From positions 1 to 5,710 of the forward strand of contig JARIHA010000005.1 in assembly GCA_029288475.1 (NCBI GenBank): DNA of 5,710 nucleotides, given 5' to 3'. The translations under genes were made by a program, and so were the position numbers. Below, in pieces: positions 1 to 5,388 of the stretch (positions within the stretch are counted from its first letter, which is position 1; each line of letters starts with the position of its first letter). The notes below the pieces were generated by a model. The model had not been told where the DNA came from. It saw only the letters and a list, made by a program, of their open reading frames with translations, and did no database searches. Source of the DNA: Candidatus Tayloriibacteriota bacterium (lineage in GTDB: Bacteria; Patescibacteriota; Minisyncoccia; Phycocordibacterales; JARIHA01).

Positions 1-474
1 ACTTGCAACCAATTGAGCGAGTGATTCAAGATGAGCCCTATTCGGACCAATGATCACGGCGTATTGATTGTCCTTTATAAAATTAATGACAATCCTTCCA
101 CCCAGTGTCGCTTCATTTGCCACGGCTCCAATCAAAGAAAAAGATTTGCTGTCTGTTCCATACGAGAAAAGGCTTGCAGTTGTAGTAAGCGGGATGACAG
201 AAATCATCAAAAGGTTGTCTGAAGGAGATTTTGCATTTGGATTGTCCACACGGAAATAAAGAGTAGGCCCCTTGTAAAGAGTTGCCGAAGGTGTTTCTTG
301 TTTTTTTACTGTATAGCCAGCACTCTTAACATCGGTAGTCTTAAAAACAAATGGCGCGACCTGAGGCGCATCCTGGGCGGCTACTTTGATTGCATTATTT
401 TTTAAAAAAATAACTGAAAACAAGAGAATGCTTGCCGCAATAAATACCAAAGAGATTTTTCGCTGACGATTCAT
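1..474 (-). CDS. Unknown membrane-anchored or secreted protein, C-terminus cut by window edge
   Basis: An open frame on the minus strand starts at ATG 474-472 and stays open for 158 codons to base 1, so the C-terminus lies outside the window. The first 25 residues are a basic stretch (MNRQRK) followed by a hydrophobic segment (about 7-24), which fits a signal peptide or a single N-terminal anchor. A possible cleavage region is near VAAQ (31-34). The rest looks extracytoplasmic: soluble, mixed beta-strand character, rich in Ser/Thr/Asn, no Cys. The last visible part, around YAVIIGPNRAHLESLAQL, is a strand followed by an amphipathic helix, loosely like the end of small lipoprotein or DUF4367-like domains; this resemblance is weak and I assign no family. 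No Shine-Dalgarno site precedes the ATG. A TAAAAT -10 box ends only 7 nt upstream, so the mRNA is probably leaderless. It diverges from the gene at 530. Confidence 0.8.
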   Translation of the reverse strand, partial: MNRQRKISLVFIAASILLFSVIFLKNNAIKVAAQDAPQVAPFVFKTTDVKSAGYTVKKQETPSATLYKGPTLYFRVDNPNAKSPSDNLLMISVIPLTTTASLFSYGTDSKSFSLIGAVANEATLGGRIVINFIKDNQYAVIIGPNRAHLESLAQLVAS

Positions 475-481
475 GCCCTTT

Positions 482-490
482 ATTTTACCA
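482..490 (-). promoter_or_regulatory. Extended -10 promoter for the minus-strand gene starting at 474
   Basis: Read on the minus strand this is TGGTAAAAT, that is TGn followed by the -10 hexamer TAAAAT (487-482), five of six matches to TATAAT. The hexamer ends 7 nt before the ATG at 474, so transcription should begin at or within a base or two of the start codon. This implies a leaderless message. No convincing -35 is seen, as expected for extended -10 promoters. Confidence 0.6.
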
Positions 491-504
491 TATGCAAGGA
501 AATA

Positions 505-513
505 TGGTAAAAT
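505..513 (+). promoter_or_regulatory. Extended -10 promoter for the gene at 530
   Basis: TGGTAAAAT on the plus strand gives TGn plus the hexamer TAAAAT (508-513). The start codon at 530 is 16 nt beyond it, predicting a leader of only about 8-10 nt with no Shine-Dalgarno sequence. The -35 position for this promoter would fall on the left arm of the palindrome and is not recognisable. Confidence 0.55.
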
Positions 514-529
514 GGCGATATAAAAATTT

Positions 530-1024
530 ATGATTCTCGTTACCCATGCAGTTGTCGGAGCGGCCATAGTCGCAGCAATGCCAAATCATCCCGTGCTGGG
601 AATCACTCTTGCCTTTGCCAGTCATTTTGCAATGGATACCATACCTCACTGGGATTACAAAATTTATTCTGACTCGATCAACCCTAAAGTAGGTGGCAAA
701 AAAATATCCTTAAACAAATACCTTGCACTTGATGCAGTGCGAATCGGCGGAGATGTTGCCCTTGGTTTTTTGCTTGGATATCTTTTCTTTTTTAATTCAG
801 GAAAACCTTGGCTTTGCTTTGCCGGAGAATTGGCCGCAATGATTCCCGACTTTCTTCAAGTGGTCTACACTCGATTTCCTACATTTCCTCCCCTTGCCCA
901 GCTTCAACGCTTCCACAAATGGATTCATGCAAAAAAACGCCTCTATGAGCCAGTAAGCGGAGCCTTATACCAAGTCGCTATTATCGCCGCTGTTATCTTT
1001 ATCGCCAAAAAATTTATTAATTAG
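530..1024 (+). CDS. Small polytopic membrane protein with His/Asp motifs, YdjM/DUF457-like metal-dependent hydrolase type
   Basis: A 164-residue protein starts at ATG 530, the only ATG near the promoter, and ends at TAG 1022-1024. Hydrophobic segments lie at about 9-31, 72-88, 94-112 and 145-160, so it is an integral membrane protein. Conserved-looking polar motifs sit among them: THAVVGA (H6), SHFAMDTIPHWD (H32, D36, H40, D42), AAMIPDF (D107) and RFHKWIH (H129, H133). An early THxxxG, a HxxxDxxPHxD cluster, a PD in a later helix and a late His are what is expected of membrane-bound metal-dependent hydrolases of the YdjM/DUF457 kind. The length is similar to short members of that group. Metal binding and hydrolysis are inference, and the substrate is unknown. 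It has no Shine-Dalgarno site. It is divergent from the gene at 474 and is followed after 99 bp by an independently promoted gene. Confidence 0.85.
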   Translation: MILVTHAVVGAAIVAAMPNHPVLGITLAFASHFAMDTIPHWDYKIYSDSINPKVGGKKISLNKYLALDAVRIGGDVALGFLLGYLFFFNSGKPWLCFAGELAAMIPDFLQVVYTRFPTFPPLAQLQRFHKWIHAKKRLYEPVSGALYQVAIIAAVIFIAKKFIN

Positions 1025-1049
1025 AAGGGTCATGATACATTACGAGGGA

Positions 1050-1078
1050 TTGACTTTAAGCACATTTTGTGCTATTTT
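1050..1078 (+). promoter_or_regulatory. -35/extended -10 promoter of the gene at 1124
   Basis: TTGACT (1050-1055) matches the -35 consensus at five of six positions. After a 17-bp spacer comes TATTTT (1073-1078), four of six to TATAAT, preceded by TGC, which makes it an extended -10. Transcription would begin near 1085, leaving a leader of about 39 nt that contains the Shine-Dalgarno site. This is the only promoter in the window with a recognisable -35. Confidence 0.65.
1059..1073. repeat. 6-bp inverted repeat in the promoter spacer, possible operator or weak terminator
   Basis: AGCACA (1059-1064) and TGTGCT (1068-1073) are exact reverse complements around TTT. The repeat fills the second half of the promoter spacer and touches the first base of the -10, a position where a dimeric repressor would block polymerase. 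The run of T after it (1075-1080) means the same sequence could act as a weak intrinsic terminator for the gene ending at 1024. The sequence does not decide between the two. Confidence 0.4.
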
Positions 1079-1111
1079 TTAGCCTGCAAAGGAACAGGAA
1101 ATTTACAACAC

Positions 1112-1117
1112 AAGGAG
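1112..1117 (+). promoter_or_regulatory. Shine-Dalgarno site fixing the start at ATG 1124
   Basis: AAGGAG lies 6 nt before ATG 1124. It is the only strong ribosome binding site in the window. It argues against the in-frame TTG at 1067, which lies inside the promoter itself, upstream of the predicted transcription start. Confidence 0.8.
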
Positions 1118-1123
1118 CAAAAA

Positions 1124-1684
1124 ATGAAAGTAAAATGGCTGGTAGACGAATTCGAATCCGGAAGGATTCAAGAAGTTATCATTGTCGGGCACATGCGCCG
1201 GACAAATACTAATCCAATCAAGGAAGCGAGGCGCTACCTCAAATTCAAGCGAATGGCAAAATGGTGCTTTATCACAGGGTTAATCCTGGGCATAATCGGG
1301 ACCTTGGCCATTTCGTTTGTAATAGCTGGACTGTGCTTTATTACGGCTGGCCTCGCCATACTAATGTTCAATGAAGAGCCAGCGGATGTAAAATTGCTCG
1401 CCAGTGATACCGTCGAGATTCGCAGCTGTCTGCTCACGCTTAACCAAGGAGACCCGGCGACCTTTGATGATGACAAGCTGAAGACTACCAGCGCCGTCTT
1501 CATAGAAAAAGCAAAGCAAAGAAGAAATGAAATGCTCAGTGTTCTAAAAAGCATAAACTCCCAAAGTGAACAGGGAAAAGGAGTTCAAAGAATTTTAAAC
1601 CACGGATACCAGAGTGGCCTGAGCTTCTATCGGCCTGGTCTGATCAACGAAGGGACCCTTCGAGATCTAAAACCGGGGGGATAA
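1124..1684 (+). CDS. Unknown 186-residue protein with a central membrane hairpin
   Basis: The frame is open from TTG 1067, but ATG 1124 is chosen because AAGGAG sits 6 nt upstream and the TTG lies inside the promoter. The N-terminal 45 residues are charged and probably cytosolic, with a basic patch just before the membrane (EARRYLKFKRMAKW, 34-47). Residues 48-82 are an unbroken Gly/Ile/Leu-rich hydrophobic stretch, long enough for two short helices with a tight turn. The C-terminal 100 residues are soluble, with a probable helix rich in Lys/Arg/Glu (about 126-142) and an end in PGG. With a hairpin, and by the positive-inside rule, both tails would be cytosolic. I recognise no domain or catalytic motif. 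The gene stands alone between its own promoter and a strong terminator, and its Shine-Dalgarno start differs from all neighbours. That suggests separate regulation, or perhaps separate origin. Confidence 0.8.
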   Translation: MKVKWLVDEFESGRIQEVIIVGHMRRTNTNPIKEARRYLKFKRMAKWCFITGLILGIIGTLAISFVIAGLCFITAGLAILMFNEEPADVKLLASDTVEIRSCLLTLNQGDPATFDDDKLKTTSAVFIEKAKQRRNEMLSVLKSINSQSEQGKGVQRILNHGYQSGLSFYRPGLINEGTLRDLKPGG

Positions 1685-1703
1685 AAATTTCGAACAACAA
1701 ATC

Positions 1704-1739
1704 AAAAAGCCGCTGTAGCAATACAGTGGCCTTTTTTTT
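1704..1739 (+). terminator. Intrinsic terminator, probably bidirectional, between convergent transcription units
   Basis: A 9-bp stem (1709-1717 with 1722-1730, one G-U pair) closes on a GCAA tetraloop and is followed by eight T (1732-1739). Five A (1704-1708) lie before it, so on the minus strand the same hairpin is followed by TTTTT. It lies 24 nt after the stop of the gene at 1124-1684 and 3 nt after the stop of the ABC operon, and it likely ends both. Confidence 0.9.
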
Positions 1740-1741
1740 GA

Positions 1742-3514
1742 CTAGCTTTGTCTCTTTCCGTGAAGCAACATGTCTACCGCATGTTCCATAGAACCTGCCT
1801 CCTTTATTTCTCCCGAGTTTACGAAGAAGATCTCATCAGCATTTTCAATAGTATTCAATCGATGAGCAATGATAACTTTAGTGGTTTCCTTTGGAAGATT
1901 TCTCAAAATCTCTTCGAGCTGTTGTTCGGTAATCGTGTCAATGTTTGCAGTCGCCTCATCTAGAATAAGCAATTCGGGATTTCGAAGAATAGCACGCATG
2001 AAGGCAATAATCTGTCGCTGTCCGAGGCTGATAGAATCGGCATTGCCGCTTACTTTTGTCTCCAAACCATGCTCAAACCTGGCAAGAAGATTCTCCAAAT
2101 GCTTCTCCTTGAAGACATTTTCCAAATCCTTGTCTGTGAAAGCGACATATTCTGCATTACCGTAGACAATATTGTCCCTTACGCTACCTGTCACCAAAAA
2201 TGGTTCCTGCAAAATGAAGCCGATCTTTTTTGTACGCTCTTCGGGAGAATATGATCGAATATCCTTTCCATCAAGAAGAATGGTTCCGTCGGTTGGATCA
2301 TAGAGACGAGCTAGAAGAGATGCCGTGGTAGTCTTTCCTCCTCCAGTTGGTCCAACAAATGCGTAAGTCTTACCCTTCTCAAGCGAAAAATTAATATTAT
2401 GCAAAACCTCCTTTCCTTCCGGATAGCGGAAATGAACATTTCTAAATTCCATCAGCTTGTTTCTACTTGCTACCCCTTCTTTCCTCTCATGAACGATCAC
2501 TTTCAAGTCTGATTCTAGACTCAAAATTTCTGAAACGCGTTCCCATGCCGCGAGAGCGATCTGCAATGATGACCACAGCGACGCAACCTGCCTCAATGGA
2601 TCATAAAATCTTGAACTATAAAGGAAAAATCCGATAAGCAATCCAATTGCCAGATTTCCATGAACTACAAGGTAAATTCCATAAGAAAGAATGATGAGCT
2701 GGGCAACATTACCCGCAAAGTCGTAGAGCGGAGAAAAAATACCATTGGCAAGCCCTGCCCATACAGATGAGTGGAAGTTCTCTTGGTTGGCCTTCTTGAA
2801 TTTTTCTTGAAAATAATCCCTTCGATTGAAAGCGATGATCACACGGAAGTTGTCCAAACTTTCCTGTATCTCGGCGCTCATCTTCCCTTCAGCCTGAAGA
2901 CTCTCAAGATTCTTTCTTTTTACCCAAGAAGTAATGAGTTGGGTGAATACAAGCAAAGCCATTGCAGGAAGCAGAGTAACAAATCCCAAACGGACGTTTA
3001 CCGCAAGCATAAAGATAGCTGCCCCAAGAATAACAAAGAAGTTGCCGGCAAATTGCATCAATGACTGGGAGAAAAACTGGTTGAGTTTGTCAGTATCGTT
3101 GTTGATACGAGAGATCAAATCACCTGCTTTGTTTTGATTAAAGAAAGCTACAGGAAGCTCCTGAAGCTTTGTGAACACTAAGTTGCGAAGCTTGTAGAGT
3201 ACGCGCTGTCCAACACCTCCCATAGTCTTCATCTGAATGTAATTGGCCCCGAATGCCAAGAGATAAACAAGAAGTAAAAGACCTGCGAACAAAAGCACTC
3301 CGGTGAACTGCTTGGTCTGAACATAGTGATCGACGGCGTAGCCAAGAATGAGCGGACCAGAAAGAGTAAGGCCTGAGTTTATGAAGATAGCAAAAAAAGC
3401 AACAATGATGTTCTTTTTTTCATCCGCCATGAGCGGCAGCATCTTCTTGAAGGCAGAACCGAGAAGTCCTTTCTGCTCTTCATTTTCAGTTGTGGTGGTA
3501 AGTTTATAGTTCAT
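1742..3514 (-). CDS. ABC exporter half-transporter, TM288-like subunit with the catalytic nucleotide site
   Basis: This is a 590-residue type IV (exporter) ABC protein: a transmembrane domain (about 30-325) joined to an ATPase domain (about 355-590). Seen in the ATPase domain are the A-loop Tyr (Y364), Walker A GPTGGGKT (388-395), Q-loop Q436, signature ISLGQ (495-499) followed by RQ, Walker B LLILDE with catalytic E520, D-loop ANID (523-526) and switch H551 in IIAHR. Walker B Glu and His are intact, so this chain supplies the hydrolytic residues of the active site. Its own signature departs from LSGGQ, as in TM288-type partners, and would face the degenerate site of the upstream subunit. ATG 3514 is preferred over the in-frame TTG at 3541, which would add nine residues; it overlaps the upstream gene by 11 nt, implying translational coupling. 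No strong Shine-Dalgarno site is seen. The pump acts in the cytoplasmic membrane; its substrate (lipid, drug or peptide) is undetermined. Confidence 0.95.
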   Translation of the reverse strand: MNYKLTTTTENEEQKGLLGSAFKKMLPLMADEKKNIIVAFFAIFINSGLTLSGPLILGYAVDHYVQTKQFTGVLLFAGLLLLVYLLAFGANYIQMKTMGGVGQRVLYKLRNLVFTKLQELPVAFFNQNKAGDLISRINNDTDKLNQFFSQSLMQFAGNFFVILGAAIFMLAVNVRLGFVTLLPAMALLVFTQLITSWVKRKNLESLQAEGKMSAEIQESLDNFRVIIAFNRRDYFQEKFKKANQENFHSSVWAGLANGIFSPLYDFAGNVAQLIILSYGIYLVVHGNLAIGLLIGFFLYSSRFYDPLRQVASLWSSLQIALAAWERVSEILSLESDLKVIVHERKEGVASRNKLMEFRNVHFRYPEGKEVLHNINFSLEKGKTYAFVGPTGGGKTTTASLLARLYDPTDGTILLDGKDIRSYSPEERTKKIGFILQEPFLVTGSVRDNIVYGNAEYVAFTDKDLENVFKEKHLENLLARFEHGLETKVSGNADSISLGQRQIIAFMRAILRNPELLILDEATANIDTITEQQLEEILRNLPKETTKVIIAHRLNTIENADEIFFVNSGEIKEAGSMEHAVDMLLHGKRQS

Positions 3515-5237
3515 AATTGCTTGTACTTCTTTGCGAATCAAAAATCTGTACGTATTCTGGAGAAGTTTTCATTAATTCTTTATGCGTTCCCTTCGCCAAC
3601 ACCTCCCCTTCCATGAGAAGAATAATCTGATCAAACTTCTCTACCGAAGCGATCTTCTGGGTGACAGAAATGAGTGTAATGCCTGGATAATTCTTGTTGA
3701 TATTTTGCAAAATCTTTTGCTCAGTAGAAGTATCTACGCGCGCAGTGAAGTCATCGAGCAAAAGTACCTTTGGATTGAGGGCAAGGGCTCTTGCAAGCAT
3801 GATTCTTTGCTTTTGACCGCCAGAAAGACTCGTACCTCGCTCAGAAGCAAACGTATCAAGCTTGCTTGGAAGCTGGTCAATAAAATCGCCGAGCTCCGCT
3901 GTGTCTATTGCTTTCTGAAGAGATTCGTTGGTCACGGTCGTACTAAAGGCGATATTTTCACGAATACTAAGATTGAAAAGAATGCTATCCTGAAAGACAA
4001 AACCAATCTGTTCATAAAGGGCCTTCTGCTTGTATTCGTTGATTGCCTTTCCATCGTAAACAACCTTTCCAGAATTTGGCTCAAGAAGGCCGGTAAGGAC
4101 ATAGAGAAGCTGAGTCTTTCCTGCAGCAGTTGGACCAAGAATGGCTGTTTTTGTTCCCGCCTTAACAGAAAATGAAACGTCTTTCAGAACGGGCTTCTGA
4201 TCGAAGGTCACTGAGATATTTACTGCATCAACGTCTCCGCGCAGACGGGTATCAGTGCTACCAGACTCTTTAGGTTCTTCCACAAAAAGAACTTCTGAAA
4301 TACGCTTGTAGGAAGCGACTGCTCTTCCAATGATACTGCTCATAAAACCAATCATAATGATCGGGAAAATGAATATTGAAATATACGTGATGAATGCCGT
4401 GAAATTACCCAAAGTCATCTGCCCCGTTATGACAAAATGTCCTCCTAGAGCAAGGACAGCTACGTTGGTCGCATTAGAAATAAAGATAATGATTGGAATG
4501 ATTGAAGCAAACAGGATAAGCGTTTGGATACCAAGGTTTTTCGCTTCTGTGTTTGCCACTATAAACTTCTGGTATTCGGTTTGCTGGGAATTCAATACAC
4601 GGATCAAGGCAGAGCCAAGGACACTTTCATTGATGATCTTGTTTAGCCTATCAATCACCTCTTGGGATTTCTTGAAGAGTATTCCCATCTTTGAAAACAC
4701 CACATAGAAAGTTCCTCCAATGAGCGGCAGAATAGTCAGTACAACCAATGCTAATTTCCAATTTATCAAGAGTAAAAGCACGCTCGTACCGATGATCAAA
4801 AAGAGTGACGATGCTATGTTTGCTATAGCCAAGGATATAAACTGCTTTACTGCATCTATGTCTGAAGTGAGATTGGTGAGAAGTTTCGAAGTGGTTGTGC
4901 TTTGGATATACGCATAATTTTGTCGGGATATTTTAGAAATAATATCCTTACGCAAGTCTCTTGCGATACGCTCGGAAGCATATGCTTGTACGACACCCTG
5001 AAGATACGTGAGAAGAAATATAAAGAAAGCGGCAAAAGAAAACTCAACCACCAAGGGCTTGAACAGAAAATTGCCAGTGGTATAGGTATCAATTCCATGA
5101 GAAATGATATTCGGGATAAGCAAATTAAGACCATTTCCTACCACAGCAAGAATAACCATCAAAAAGATCAGCCCTTTATAGACCTTAATTAGAGAAAATA
5201 TTGAATTTTGGGACTTTTTTTGTTTTTTTGCCGCCAT
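3504..5237 (-). CDS. ABC exporter half-transporter, TM287-like subunit with a degenerate nucleotide site
   Basis: This is a 577-residue exporter subunit: a basic N-terminus, a six-helix-type transmembrane domain (about 18-310), then an ATPase domain (about 335-577). Motifs seen are Walker A GPTAAGKT (368-375), Q-loop Q416, canonical signature LSGGQ (471-475) followed by KQR, Walker B LLLDD, with D496 where the catalytic Glu should be, D-loop ARVD (499-502), and VTQK, with Q527 in place of the switch His. The Asp/Gln pair with an intact LSGGQ is the hallmark of the degenerate-site subunit in heterodimers such as TM287/TM288 or BmrCD. Its LSGGQ would complete the active site of the partner. A371 also replaces a Walker A glycine, a change I do not recall in TM287. 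ATG 5237 opens the operon; no Shine-Dalgarno site is visible and the leader seems short. The two genes are co-transcribed and should form one heterodimeric pump. Confidence 0.95.
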   Translation of the reverse strand: MAAKKQKKSQNSIFSLIKVYKGLIFLMVILAVVGNGLNLLIPNIISHGIDTYTTGNFLFKPLVVEFSFAAFFIFLLTYLQGVVQAYASERIARDLRKDIISKISRQNYAYIQSTTTSKLLTNLTSDIDAVKQFISLAIANIASSLFLIIGTSVLLLLINWKLALVVLTILPLIGGTFYVVFSKMGILFKKSQEVIDRLNKIINESVLGSALIRVLNSQQTEYQKFIVANTEAKNLGIQTLILFASIIPIIIFISNATNVAVLALGGHFVITGQMTLGNFTAFITYISIFIFPIIMIGFMSSIIGRAVASYKRISEVLFVEEPKESGSTDTRLRGDVDAVNISVTFDQKPVLKDVSFSVKAGTKTAILGPTAAGKTQLLYVLTGLLEPNSGKVVYDGKAINEYKQKALYEQIGFVFQDSILFNLSIRENIAFSTTVTNESLQKAIDTAELGDFIDQLPSKLDTFASERGTSLSGGQKQRIMLARALALNPKVLLLDDFTARVDTSTEQKILQNINKNYPGITLISVTQKIASVEKFDQIILLMEGEVLAKGTHKELMKTSPEYVQIFDSQRSTSNYEL

Positions 5238-5263
5238 TTTTGCTTTTTATCACACTTCTATTG

Positions 5264-5272
5264 ATACTACCA
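5264..5272 (-). promoter_or_regulatory. Probable extended -10 promoter of the ABC exporter operon
   Basis: Read on the minus strand this is TGGTAGTAT: TGn followed by TAGTAT (5269-5264), four of six to the -10 consensus, and the same TGGTA start as the promoters at 482-513. It is 26 nt upstream of ATG 5237, predicting a leader of about 20 nt. No good -35 is seen. Confidence 0.45.
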
Positions 5273-5347
5273 TTTTTTAGAAAAAAATCATCGTTATGAT
5301 GACAATGATCACTACTGTAATACAAAAACAGTTATGGCGTCTACCGA

Positions 5348-5375
5348 TATGGTAATAGTGCCTTTATTTACCATA
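5348..5375. repeat. 8-bp inverted repeat TATGGTAA/TTACCATA upstream of the secreted-protein gene
   Basis: TATGGTAA (5348-5355) and TTACCATA (5368-5375) are exact reverse complements with a 12-bp spacer. The same two 8-mers form the core of the repeat at 482-513, but there the TTACCATA arm comes first. Here the TGG elements point toward each other instead of away. Confidence 0.6.
5350..5358 (+). promoter_or_regulatory. Candidate extended -10 for the secreted-protein gene at 5389
   Basis: TGGTAATAG provides TGn and the hexamer TAATAG (5353-5358), only three of six to consensus, 30 nt before ATG 5389. It is called mainly because it repeats the TATGGTAA element of the 482-513 region. The hexamer itself is poor. 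Confidence 0.35.
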
Positions 5376-5388
5376 ATGAAAAAATTCT

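Larger units (their letters stand above)
482..513. repeat. Perfect 12-bp inverted repeat between divergent genes
   Basis: ATTTTACCATAT (482-493) and ATATGGTAAAAT (502-513) are exact reverse complements separated by 8 bases (gcaaggaa). Each arm contains an outward-facing TGGTAAAAT element, so the repeat is best explained as two back-to-back extended -10 promoters. The symmetry is longer than the -10 elements need (it includes ATA outside TGG). A symmetrical regulator site, or a hairpin in DNA, is therefore also possible. Confidence 0.75.

Noticed and set aside
31..259. Two short plus-strand open frames of 63 residues each
   Set aside because: Both are antisense to the 158-codon minus-strand frame, which has a start, a signal-like N-terminus and a promoter.
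1067..1123. In-frame N-terminal extension of the 1124-1684 gene from TTG 1067
   Set aside because: The TTG lies inside the promoter, upstream of the predicted transcription start, and has no Shine-Dalgarno site, whereas ATG 1124 has AAGGAG at 6 nt.
1234..1554. Minus-strand open frame of 106 residues
   Set aside because: It lies wholly antisense to the 1124-1684 gene, which has a promoter, ribosome site and terminator; no start signals or recognisable domain of its own.
3515..3541. Nine-residue extension of the downstream ABC subunit from TTG 3541
   Set aside because: An ATG at 3514 gives a tight 11-nt overlap and the extra residues add nothing recognisable. The TTG cannot be strictly excluded, as neither start has a strong Shine-Dalgarno site.
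3582..4175. Plus-strand open frame of 197 residues
   Set aside because: It is antisense to the ATPase domain of the upstream ABC subunit, whose motifs are fully readable on the other strand; its composition is that of a shadow frame.
5287..5332. Small inverted repeats ATCAT/ATGAT (5287-5300) and ACTGT/ACAGT (5314-5332)
   Set aside because: Arms of only 5 bp in AT-rich sequence are expected by chance; no T-run or clear promoter overlap supports a role.
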